Shown: in pieces, positions 9,901 through 18,000 of the stretch
How positions within the stretch are numbered: position 1 is the first letter of the stretch
Layout of the letters: each line of letters begins with the position of its first letter
IMG/VR virus record: IMGVR_UViG_3300024513_000092
Span: 1 to 21,966 of that record
Strand: one strand, 5' to 3'
Length of the DNA: 21,966 bases
Source of the DNA: a virus
Notes under the pieces: model-generated
What the model saw: the letters and a program-made list of their open reading frames with translations, nothing else
What the model was told of the DNA's origin: nothing
The model's database searches: none
Position numbers and translations under genes: made by a program

Positions 9901-12900
9901 ATTCTGTACCTGGAACATTTGTTCTGGCACTATAATAAAATTCTTTGTATTTTACAGTTTCACCTAAGGCATAGTCTTTCCATGCTGTCCATTCTGAAAC
10001 AACTGCACGGTCGTAGACAAACCCTGGAATACTAAAGTCGCCTGTCCAGTCGCTAATTTTATATCCAACTACTTTAATACGTTCTTGTCTATAGCCCTGT
10101 ACTTGATCGTAGATAATGTCATTAAAAATTGTAGTGTCATCTAAAATTAAAACGTGTTCTTTTTGTACAAGATTCAATGTAGCATGATATAAACCGTCTG
10201 CTGTATTTTTTGGTCGCAGACTAAAACTATTATTTTCACGAATGCTATTAGTAAAACTTGGTTCTAATTCTACGCCGTCTTGTTTGAATAGGCTATATTC
10301 ATAGAAAGGATCGTAAATGCTGTCAACTACAGCATAATCTTGTCTGTAAATCAATTCTTCTGCGGCAGGACTTACAGTAATAATCGAACCTTCGGCCCAG
10401 TTTTGTGTAGTCCAAAACGCAAACTCTTTGGCACTGGTTTGCCAGTCTGTGACTGTTTTTAAATTAGGATTAAAATATTCAAATGTGAAACCTGCATCTG
10501 TTAGATATTTTCCGTAACCTAATAAGAAATCAACGACTTCTTGTACTGTTCTTAATTCTGCGCCGTAGTGTAATGTGCTTACAGATTTTTCAAAATTTCT
10601 TCTTATTACAATCTGACGTCCGCCAACAATTGGTAGATATGGCAGTTTAACAAAATACTTTGATTCAAATGCCGTAGTACTTGTATGCGCTACAGTAACT
10701 CTAAAATAGTTTTGATCTGTCTTAACAATTTGACCTTTGCTGTAGAATTTATTTGAATTCCAGTCAATATAAGTTTCAGAGATTCCGCCCACATTGATTA
10801 TCGGGTCCGATACTGTATCCAGAGCTTTTTTATACTTAAATTCTGGTATAGATTTATCGTAACCTTTAATAACAAAGCCGCTGGTTGTTTTTTCAATAAT
10901 TACACCGCTATAGTTAATAGTAGTAACTGGTGTGCTAGAGTTTAAAATAATGTTATAGTTTTCCTGAGGAATGAATACATTGCCTTCATTCAAAGGACTA
11001 CGACTATCTAAAATTAATTTAAATTTTTCTTTAGTAGTAAAGCCGGCTAATTTGCTGGAAATTTTTACTTGTAAAGAAGTTAAGTCTGATTTAAAATTGT
11101 CAAGTATTGCAAACGATTTGCTAATACCATAGTCTGACAAATAGTTTACTAGTCCGCTGGTAAACACTCTTGTGCTGTCTTTAACAGTACTTGGGAATAC
11201 CATATTTGTGGTATTAAATCTCAAGTTACCTGTAGGAAGTTTATAAACAATTTGTCCTGTTTGATCTCTGTACTGGCGAATTCTATCAAATCCTAAAGCA
11301 AACATTTTTGCAGGACGTAATAGAGTAAGTGCAGTAATTAAAGAAAATGCGTAATGACTGCTACGTCTCCACGCTGTTTCAATAGGTGTTTGATCGCCAA
11401 AAGTGAATTCTTTTTCTGTAAAGACTGAAACAAAATCTGAAACTAGTCCAACAGTTAGTGGGTCAATTAATTCTCCTGACGCATTAACAGGTACATATTT
11501 TAACAATTCAGGTCTAGCATATAAACTGTTTCGTGTTGGTAACTGACCCGGAGCTCTTACAAGGCCTTCTGCTAGGTCATTCCATAGTAATAAATTATCT
11601 TTAGTATAAGGTGCTGGACCGTAGGTAGTCTCCCACCATTTTGGTTTAATACTGAATCCTAACATCTCCCATGGATGTGTGTGCGGACGATCTGTATCGT
11701 AGAAATATTTGTATATTCCTCTCCAGAAACCTGGCAACGGATTTCCTTGCGGGTCAGCAAATGACTTATAGTTATAAGTAAACGGCTCGTTTCTATCAAA
11801 GAAACTGTGTTTAGTATAATCGTCGTTGATTAAACTAGTCCAGTTTAAGAACTCTTGTCTTAGTGTAGAATTCAATTCGTCAACAGTAATATCGGCATTT
11901 CTAAAATATCCAGTCATTAATGTATCAAGATTAAACAATTCTGGATTGTAACGAATTTTAATATTATTATAGATACGTGTTTCTAATTCTAGTAATAACT
12001 CGTCTCTAAATTCATTTGGCTCATCTGGTTTTGAAAATGCAACAGTAATACTACCGTCGTGACCTTGTATAACTTTTGTAGGAGTAACATAAGTGTTATC
12101 GACAAAAATCTTTGGTTCAAACAATGGATACAATCCTAACTTAGTAGGAGTCGGTGGAACACAACAGCCCGCAGTTTGATCGTATTGATAAATTTTTAAT
12201 ATATCGCCAGTTTGTATTGCAGATAATATTCTAACAAAACTTGTATTGACGAAAATGTAATCTCTGCCGTGCAGTAAAAGATCATCGTTGACATATACCA
12301 TTACTGCTTTAGAACTTGCTTCGTCTAAATTAAAATCGAATGTCAGTGGATAATCAGTGAAGGAATTATCAATAACTTCTTGTTCATAGACAAAATTAAC
12401 TCCAAACGGAACCATGTCGCTTAGATAAAATGGAGACTCGACTGTTTTATCTTTGGTTACTTCTTTAAGCACCAAATCTAAATGTGTACGAGTTATACCA
12501 TCGTAACCATATGTAGTTGCAGTTCTAATTAAATTACGTTTGAATTTAGAATATTCGTCTCTGGCATAACGCAAACTCTTAATAATGTTAACGTTTTTAT
12601 TTGTAAAACTATACATGATTGGTGCTAAAGGTCCAGAATGCTGAACTATCTGTGTACCATATCCTGATATGTTTCCTAGGTCGCGCAGATTACTAATGCC
12701 TGGAATGTTACCTTCAAACTTAACAAAATTTTCTGAAATAGTTTTTAAATGATTAGAAATTTGACCTAAGGTCAAATCTTCTAAACTTAAATTTTGCGGG
12801 TTGCTTTCAAGATTACTTGGGAATTTATAATATCCGATGTTATCTAATTTAGTAGCAGAAGACATTGTTTCTATAACTACAACATCGTCTACAGTTAAAT

Positions 12901-15073
12901 CTGCGGTAAACTGAATGTAAGCAATACTATTTTGTCTGTAAATTTCATAATCTGTACGTTTCTTATTGTTAACAAAAACCTTAACATCTAAGTCGTCTAA
13001 CATTCCGCTCTTTGCATAGACGTCAATAGGGAATAAATTTAACAAATCTGCCTGGACATTGATTTGTCGTATAACCGGTTGTTTTGTTTGAAACTCAGAT
13101 TTGACCCATCCATTAACAAGTCTATAGTCTGAAAGACTATCATTAATTCGAAGATACCCTCGGTCAAGCACTCGTGTGATAAGTTCAACTTCGCCTTGAT
13201 AGGTAAATGAATCTTTTTGTAAATTGAAGTCAAAAACAATATCTCCAATATTACCAATGTTTCTATAAGAAATATTTTGTGTTAAAATATTATCATATGT
13301 GTCGCCTGGCTGGTAACTAAAAACTTTAGATCCGATAAATGAAGAACCAATATAAGTTGTTCTATCTCCAAAACTTGTGGCGTTTACATCAACTACATCA
13401 AACAATGGTGCAACATTAACTGCTGTTTTGTCCTGACTCTCTACCCACGCACCACTAGAATAGTGGAACATTTTTCCTTTAAAATTGTCGCCGTCTGTAA
13501 CTAGTACAGTTTCACCGTCAATAGGAGTAGTATCTGTTTCTTCTAATAGTGTAATTCTCTTAACACCAAGGTGTGTAATAAATCCAATTTTAAAAATACG
13601 ACCATTTACAATGGCATCAGTATCAGCGGCAAACAGAACACGCATGCCTTCTAGTAATAATACACCGTCAATATTATAACCTATACTACCTTCAACAGTC
13701 GAAAACGCATCTTTAGTATACAAGTCAACTAAATCAACGCTACGCTTTGCCTGACGTCCAAAATTCCATAATTGTAAGTCTGGTTTAAATTCAATAATAG
13801 GTCGTTTAGCTCTAGCAGTCTGATCTATTTCAACAGGTTGATTATTATATGTTGCACTGGCTTCTATGACTGAACGATGGAACCAGCGGTTATATCTCGA
13901 CCAGTGATTTCTATCTCTGCTTGCTCTGCTGATAGTGATATAATCTTTTTCCGCAGGATAGTTACTATTAACATCAAAACCTTGTGTATCAAAGTTTTCT
14001 GTATCAAATTCGATGTCGCTGTCTAAGGCAAAAGATGATGGAGTTTGTAAATCAAACTCTGCAATTAATCTAATTTTATCACCTACACCTTCAACATACC
14101 AGTTGTCTGTAGCATACTTCGCCGGAGTAACATTACCTATAAAATAAACTTTCATACCGTTGGACAACTCTGTTGTACCGTCAATATTATATGTTTTCTT
14201 TCCTAGTATTTCTTTTTCGACATCGATAAATGTATTCTCGGCAATATCATAAATTTTAAAGAATCCAGATGTATTAATATTGTTAGCACTAACGTAATAT
14301 AATAAATCTGGTGCATCGTCTGGAACTGTAAAAGTAATAGTTCCCACTTCTACATAAGGAGTATCGCTGATAACCCCATCAGTGTAGATATAAGAATCGG
14401 CCATATCTCTGATTGTCTTAAATGCGATTGCATTACCTGGACAATTAATATCAAACTTATAAGTTTGACCTCTATACAATTTTAGACTTGGGTTGCGAGT
14501 TAATCCGTCTGGACTGAAAACATAGGCAATATTGTCAACATCGCTGACAGTAGTCACAGTATATGTGCTAATAATACTACGAGATTGTCCTTTAACTGCA
14601 ATAGACTGCGGACCTTTTGGTAGCCAGTAATATTCTCTATAGTTAACAAATTTGTCCCAATCTATATTAGGATTCCAACTATAAAACTCTTGACTGTTAA
14701 TCTTGCTATGGTCTACCGCAGAAGAATTAAAATATACAAGTTGGTTGATATAGTCGTTATAATCACTGAAGAATGTTACATTCTCTAAACTATCTTTGAC
14801 AATAATTGCTGGCTCAAGTTGGTAGGCAGAACGTTCTACAGATATTTCATCAACATAGTTGTCCGAAGGCACATAGGCTTTGCTATTTTTTCTACCAATA
14901 TACGCATTAATTTTATCAACATTGCCAACAGAAATTAACTGATCTAATGTTCCGTTTAAAAATTTCTGATTGGTACTAGTTCTAAAATATCTAGGTAAAA
15001 AATTAACCGCGCTTCTAGTTGTATCTGTACCGATTGGCAGACTTGGTTCTTTTTGATCTTTAGTAAATGCCAT
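989..15073 (-). CDS. Giant modular baseplate/tail structural protein at the gp7 position
   Basis: A single uninterrupted frame of 4694 residues starts ten bases after gp6 with AAGGA at 15080-15084 six bases before the ATG. It lies where T4 has gp7 (1032 residues), and I read it as a very enlarged peripheral wedge or fibre-like protein; detailed homology to gp7 is not established. Approximate layout: N-terminal tail-assembly segment with FLPRYFRTSTNQKFLNGTLD (25-45); CC motif (970-971); RPHTHPWEMLGF and YGPAPYT (about 1125-1160), known to me from giant marine phage tail proteins; two W/Y-rich carbohydrate-binding-like modules (1435-1481 and 1694-1736); helical segment around 1767-1846; seven FG-GAP-like blades (2095-2480); G-x-GY beta modules (2868-2935 and 3238-3318); coiled coil (3535-3660); GDG/VNG beta repeats (3345-4140); RIEY...RRGTLGTG segment (4245-4290); TIG-like fold (4320-4497); TTDYMSIGA module (4538-4583); C-terminal segment with RAKTANLPR. 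No signal peptide or membrane segment is apparent. It is likely virion surface and possibly host-contacting. Confidence 0.85.
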   Translation of the reverse strand: MAFTKDQKEPSLPIGTDTTRSAVNFLPRYFRTSTNQKFLNGTLDQLISVGNVDKINAYIGRKNSKAYVPSDNYVDEISVERSAYQLEPAIIVKDSLENVTFFSDYNDYINQLVYFNSSAVDHSKINSQEFYSWNPNIDWDKFVNYREYYWLPKGPQSIAVKGQSRSIISTYTVTTVSDVDNIAYVFSPDGLTRNPSLKLYRGQTYKFDINCPGNAIAFKTIRDMADSYIYTDGVISDTPYVEVGTITFTVPDDAPDLLYYVSANNINTSGFFKIYDIAENTFIDVEKEILGKKTYNIDGTTELSNGMKVYFIGNVTPAKYATDNWYVEGVGDKIRLIAEFDLQTPSSFALDSDIEFDTENFDTQGFDVNSNYPAEKDYITISRASRDRNHWSRYNRWFHRSVIEASATYNNQPVEIDQTARAKRPIIEFKPDLQLWNFGRQAKRSVDLVDLYTKDAFSTVEGSIGYNIDGVLLLEGMRVLFAADTDAIVNGRIFKIGFITHLGVKRITLLEETDTTPIDGETVLVTDGDNFKGKMFHYSSGAWVESQDKTAVNVAPLFDVVDVNATSFGDRTTYIGSSFIGSKVFSYQPGDTYDNILTQNISYRNIGNIGDIVFDFNLQKDSFTYQGEVELITRVLDRGYLRINDSLSDYRLVNGWVKSEFQTKQPVIRQINVQADLLNLFPIDVYAKSGMLDDLDVKVFVNNKKRTDYEIYRQNSIAYIQFTADLTVDDVVVIETMSSATKLDNIGYYKFPSNLESNPQNLSLEDLTLGQISNHLKTISENFVKFEGNIPGISNLRDLGNISGYGTQIVQHSGPLAPIMYSFTNKNVNIIKSLRYARDEYSKFKRNLIRTATTYGYDGITRTHLDLVLKEVTKDKTVESPFYLSDMVPFGVNFVYEQEVIDNSFTDYPLTFDFNLDEASSKAVMVYVNDDLLLHGRDYIFVNTSFVRILSAIQTGDILKIYQYDQTAGCCVPPTPTKLGLYPLFEPKIFVDNTYVTPTKVIQGHDGSITVAFSKPDEPNEFRDELLLELETRIYNNIKIRYNPELFNLDTLMTGYFRNADITVDELNSTLRQEFLNWTSLINDDYTKHSFFDRNEPFTYNYKSFADPQGNPLPGFWRGIYKYFYDTDRPHTHPWEMLGFSIKPKWWETTYGPAPYTKDNLLLWNDLAEGLVRAPGQLPTRNSLYARPELLKYVPVNASGELIDPLTVGLVSDFVSVFTEKEFTFGDQTPIETAWRRSSHYAFSLITALTLLRPAKMFALGFDRIRQYRDQTGQIVYKLPTGNLRFNTTNMVFPSTVKDSTRVFTSGLVNYLSDYGISKSFAILDNFKSDLTSLQVKISSKLAGFTTKEKFKLILDSRSPLNEGNVFIPQENYNIILNSSTPVTTINYSGVIIEKTTSGFVIKGYDKSIPEFKYKKALDTVSDPIINVGGISETYIDWNSNKFYSKGQIVKTDQNYFRVTVAHTSTTAFESKYFVKLPYLPIVGGRQIVIRRNFEKSVSTLHYGAELRTVQEVVDFLLGYGKYLTDAGFTFEYFNPNLKTVTDWQTSAKEFAFWTTQNWAEGSIITVSPAAEELIYRQDYAVVDSIYDPFYEYSLFKQDGVELEPSFTNSIRENNSFSLRPKNTADGLYHATLNLVQKEHVLILDDTTIFNDIIYDQVQGYRQERIKVVGYKISDWTGDFSIPGFVYDRAVVSEWTAWKDYALGETVKYKEFYYSARTNVPGTELFDDNNWYRLDGRPQSKLIPNWDYRATQFEDFYDLDTDSFDVDQQKFAQHLIGYQKRQYLENIINDDVSQYKFYQGMIQEKGTQNSLSKLFDALNYANTDSLEFFEEWAIRLGQYGASGGYEEVEYILNEEKFLINPQPIELVNAVPFGVNDFVYRITQDQVYLKPDDYTHEPFPVLASQKEYIRTAGYVNYEDVDYIISSKDEFANYNIKNLVEGTYFWLGFDNSSWNVYRFTNFAKSVKSVSEGTNLRITLNTKLPVDIEVGSYIGINNTNASLEGIKQVLDTGLNWFEITMPANLDTAAIAEINLFLNINLFKFTPQRLSSINDLNSLPVSAKKNNEIVWTDGVNNAWSVWKFAKTYTSTKITSEENYFGKVIAVDNTETVLAATSTNAVLFYSRPTSTFGWAFQDSIFPLSTETFTDTNGSFGDSLCFNADGSYLFVGAPRYGITSEPGALPTDPPIITEVDIGYVAQYTKNIYGSYEFTRVIQSATPTQFQYFGQKIQVNGNVLYIVSKGNGSSVPAAVSAYNLTTNTFLATLTLPTGISITDIDISSSNIVAISKNDESVLVVRLAGTAFTTVQEINVSDFTSLEVLETGSNFGTSVAITKDSTFVAVGVPGYSGVASNQGAVALFKLNASTYVADDFITSPLNQDSEKFGYRVRFNLDNDRLVIYSYGGSQTIETIIDSGETTFDLNVTTFIEEQEFTGSVRVYEKYDAKFLIGDELEPTAVSGINYGDAFVVARKIYINDQTSINGSFHEFSGSTKSWTKFREPEPSVNLSKIKSLFLYNTRTNSVVANLDFIDPITGKILGIAEQELTFKTYYDPAIYTVGVESVVVDLLMGWTTPHVGKLWWDLSTIKFANPLQGSIVYKANTWNNVYNDSTVDIYEWVESEYTPSEWDSLADTETGLALGISGTSKYGDLAYSIKQKYDTISKTFTNTYYFWVKNKTTVPDVTFRKTSASDVANLISNPKGQGIQYATLLGKNQFALVNCKGLITGKDVALNVRYWTVNNTENNIHAHYQLLAEGNTNKKLNKYVEQKWFDSLIGYDINGAEVPDPRLPAKLKYGILNKPRQGMFVNRLEALKQFIERVNSVLIQRAIIDDFDFTALNSKEEPPTELSGKYDIAIDSQSQIRFVGSTGFIQATAVPVVEAGKIVRVVVTNPGRGYKIAPEIIVNGAGTGVKLTAKINTIGEVTGVTVDNFGRDYLDSTTLYIRPFTILVNNDETAANKWSLYIWDSVKGDWFRSKTQIYDVTKHWDYADWYADGYSAFTKVDHLVDFSYEMSFIDIAVGDLVKIKNEKSGGWILLERINTLVTDNISLNYTTVGRQNGTIQFNSNLYKFTNSNIGFDSFTYDGDVYDDEPKEELRIILDVIKNNLLIDDLEVEYNKLFFASLRYVFSEQTFVDWAFKTSFVKSQHNLGELKQKVNYKNDNLASYEEYINEVKPYRTKVREFISNYTATDNTYTGTTDFDLPARYDTEEGKILPFDVKVNNSVITYNSSAILNAPYSDWLDHAGYRVTEIVVVDGGSGYQAAPAVEVVGVCKTKATAKAYISQGSVTKIAVETKGEGYLTTPTIVISGSVGASGVTAKATAILGEGVTRTNTIGVKFDRIIPEYQVSSITMSQTFDGTGSRTLFQLNWPIDIRTNKTAVTVSNEELLSSDFTVYNKKDTSLGYTRYIGILELSTAAEVGSSNITVTYTKDIRLLTAADRIQYYYSPITGQIGKDLGQLMSGVDYGGVEITGLGFEISSGWDGLPWFTAGWDDFDEDYTDFLVVSDGTTRSYNLPYIPADGEQINVYINGVRIDDINYDVYTSAETAYNTAAALLEVYTAEEIALQADKDAKEITVNSLTQELIDTQAVIADLQAQLEITSPSDPLYFALQTTLAENQAQETQLISDLTIAQGELDDAEALLTAKQVQVANKTLDVAAKLATLNATDEITNPDAQMQTFVGDGSTDTPIVIPAYVDVNSGDTIIFRKSTSDGSFRPNQQYLDSEISGGDFTYTTARGIRAEDINLDGDNFVTPTNSHAPEEVVTGQVVDSVAITVYHTVEDGTPIIVTRHYITTEPENEFLIGQRPNSTQAAVVKLNGLIKKQDVDYTLNYAMQKVVFPTNLPVGSEVVITSMSKNGTSILDSDSFTGDGVSVDFVTVARWDGDYSALVTVNGVPATVTTFVTDNTYSEVGNIGIRFATAPVNTAIIDYTIIGTALNTVSRVSTETVVYDGTSQVYSLTNTPANLRPFDNNVLVEYAGRILRPADTVYFDVVGTVRTYTVSTVDYAINTIDANKVRVFLNGTELAISRQFTWKSSSNQLTIKRGVAKVGDKIALVILENAEYYIDEDSTGAQLRLVDSYSVNDKFAVTTFTNHDILDIERNSDYITSASIVTVGTTDYYRLNQLLAGRIQLRNPALGAQYIWLALNGELLTPEIDYILEDNLTYIQIDRNRVLTSTDVIDLIVFSSDVTTGRPFGYRIFKDMLNRTIYKRLDSEASAVLAQPLNYYDTTIVLEDASGLVEPLRSQNQAGIVLIDKERIEYLEKDGNTLKYLRRGTLGTGVPEVHPVGTAVLDASTNQTVPYKDETETVVLVAGGYSQASEIYENSFGINVTSVKYNFNNTTAFPLGGQVVTVKGTGFKENVEVVIGDPTLKTTFVATEVNSANEIIVSNIDRLFVGKEVVFSGAVFGGIDSSISYYILTYGQDVVTEEYYITVSETVNGSPVSLSVSTGEMTGSHMRAKCNTTYVSSTELTFISQAEVVGAYDLVIVNPSFSVGPVTVAQTSYVAPAAIKYVQILLPFSPIVNTITTRNPAETGEWYKETAEISVANIQVGRGYKIKTIGTTDYMSIGASSNTIGTEFIATAVGSGTGTVLDYTSIPLEYWEGLDIEVFVAGRRLRKNPTSVWDESLGPDSPSGDKQLQAEFAVNKNVGAYVRLTEPPTNGAKVIVQKKVGQAWVAQGQSLVDAQTDQAKFVRAKTANLPR

Positions 15074-15083
15074 TTACTGTCCT

Positions 15084-18000
15084 TTAGTTACTTACTATGC
15101 CGTTTGCTGAAGTGGTGCTAGATGTTAGCACAACTCCTGTTGTGTTTAATCTTGCCGCTGTAATTTCTGAAATAATTTCAACATTATCTACAGACACAGA
15201 ACTGGCAAATATTTCATCCGGATTTGCTTTAATTTCATAAAGACTGCCAAATGACAAGTTTTGATTTTTAGGAACTAAAACAATATTTGCAATTCTTGGA
15301 CTCATTCTGTTCATGATATAGGTTGCTAATTCTCCAAAGTAGAATGTATCTCCAAAGTCCCAGTTATCTATAGAAAAGAATTCCTTAATTGCGCTAACAA
15401 CTCCAGTCTTAATATCATTGTCGCTGACTACTAATGAACTATTTTTAACAACTTTAAATGTTGCCTGTAGACTAATATCTGCTTTAGATCCAAATAAATT
15501 TTTATATTTTACAGGATGATAGATTACTTCGTCGCTAATTGCTTTAATTTTTCCTAACTCTGCACCAAAATTAATGAATAGTGCATCACTGCTTGGAGGC
15601 AGTGGCTTGGTTGTTATGTCACCGTTTAGCCACAAGCGATATTGCGTGTCATAGTTTTTTGTTAACATGAATACATCAATAATATTTGTTGCTGCCGGAT
15701 CTATTCTTGCACTTTCATCTGCGGCGTGTACGTATTGGAATTTTAACATGTCTCTGCCCACAAATGCTCTGTACTCTGTAGTGATTACAAAACTTACACT
15801 TTCTTTATAGAAAACTTTAACAACGTTTTCATCCATAATATAGATTAATTGTTGGTTGTCTAACAGATTGCTGTCTACTACACCCTGTGTCGTAAAAATT
15901 TTAATTAGATTATTTTCATTCTTAATATAATAGTAATCTGTTATACCATCGATACTAACTCTGCTCTTTTGAAAAATAAATTTTTGTTCTGGGTTAACAT
16001 CTGGTGCAACAATAACATCAAAAATTTCTGGGTTGTCAACTACACCGTCTTCGTCCTGATCGTAAAAACTAATTGAAATCTTTTTACTATCGATGTAGCC
16101 GTCAGATCCTTTATATTCGTCAACAATTTCCCAATTAACATCTTGATTAATCGGTGTTGTGGCATCTGGTTCTGGGTTGATTCCTAATACAGAAATTTTG
16201 TCTCTAACAATTTTTCCTGTACTAGTGTCGTATACTTTGTCTGAACTATCAAAGAAAAATCTAATTTCTTTTTCGCTTTCAAAAACGTAGCGAGTGCCGC
16301 GACTTGTAACAGTATAAGTTTCACCGTTAGTTTCAAATAAAATAATCCAACTGGCGTCTAATTGTTGGTTACTTACATCTCCTGCTTTACCTAAACTAAA
16401 ATCGTTTTTCTTATCGACGTTGGTGTCTGTAACAATTTTCCATGTAGTAAGATTAGCATCGTAACGTAAACCAAATTCTTTATTAGCAAATATTAAATCA
16501 ACCATTCTGGTAATTACGCTAGATTCTAAACCTGTTACAAATTTAGGTAATATAGAATCTATGTATGATCCGGTAGCAATAACATCGTTAAGGATAACCG
16601 GTCCGGTTCCGTCAGTTAATTGTCCTGTATTTGAAGCAGTACCATCAGAAATAACATTAATTACTTTGCTCCAAATGTATGTTTTTGAATTTTCATCTGC
16701 CGCTGTTGCATCTATAATATTATTATCTGCATCAAATACTTTTCCTGTCGGTGGAATAAATTTTGCAAGGGCACCTGGAATTAAGTATCTCAAATTAGAA
16801 CTGGTAAAAGATCCTAACTTCTTTGTGGCTGCATTTTCAATGTCGCCTACATAACCTGTAGACAAATTAACTGCATTAGTCTTTTGATAAAATGCACTAT
16901 AATTAGGTGCTAGTGTAACTGTTGGATATCTGTCAAGATAAAAATCAATAGTTTTTCTAAGAGCAAGTATAGGCTCTATTTGATTTAATACTACATTTTC
17001 GATATCAGAACGTGTGCTTACGCTAAAGGTAAAAATATCTACTATCGGTTCTTTATAGATAACTCCATCTGTACCAAACAAATTAGTCGTGCTGTATTTT
17101 CCTGTAGAATCTTTTAGGTCAAAATAACGGCTAATACCACTGCTAACTCTGTTAACAGATTTAATTTTAACAACTTCTTGATTAACACTTAGTGGAAGAA
17201 TATTATAATCTTCACCGGTGATCATTCGACTCTGTGTATAATAAGTTGCAGGAGCATTGTTTTTAATTTCGTCAGATGTTTCTGCAATAGTCGCATTAGT
17301 AACTGTATATTTTAATCCTAATGCAACGGTTACAACTTCCTTCTTTCCTGAGCGACTGATGTAAGGAATATCAATGGTAACGTTTTTAATATCTGCTGGA
17401 TTAATAGAATAAGACTGTCCATTACTTGTTCTGTAATAAACTTTAAAATTACCTTGTGGTAAATTTCCAAAAGTTCCATCAGAAAAGATTAATCTAATAC
17501 GATCCAATGAACGTGTAAGCACAGAGTAAACATCTCTAATATTCTTAGAAAGACTATTGTAAATGATGTTGTTGCCTTCAACAGAATCAACTTTAGTCCA
17601 TAGTGTGGATTCAAAACCAATACTGTCAAGTCCGTATAACCACACGTCTGTGTTGTTTACGTTAGGACTGTCAATGTCTAATGTTTCACTAGTGCTTGGT
17701 CGTTCAATTGTAAATGTACTTTCTTGTAATGTACCTTGACGGAAATGTACAAAGAAACCTGTGTTACTACTAGGAGGACCGCCGCCATCATCTCTGTATA
17801 AGAATGCTAGACTGTTTGTTGGAAACGGAGGTTCTTCATAGATAAAGTTTGCTCCAGAAAATGATGTAGATACTACTTCGAAATCAATATTTCTACCATC
17901 AATATTTTTGCTAAATCCGTAGATAGGCACTTCAGTATTTGATGCGTTGAATCGATATTGTTCGCAAGGAACACCACTAATTGTTGCGCTGTCTGTTGGT

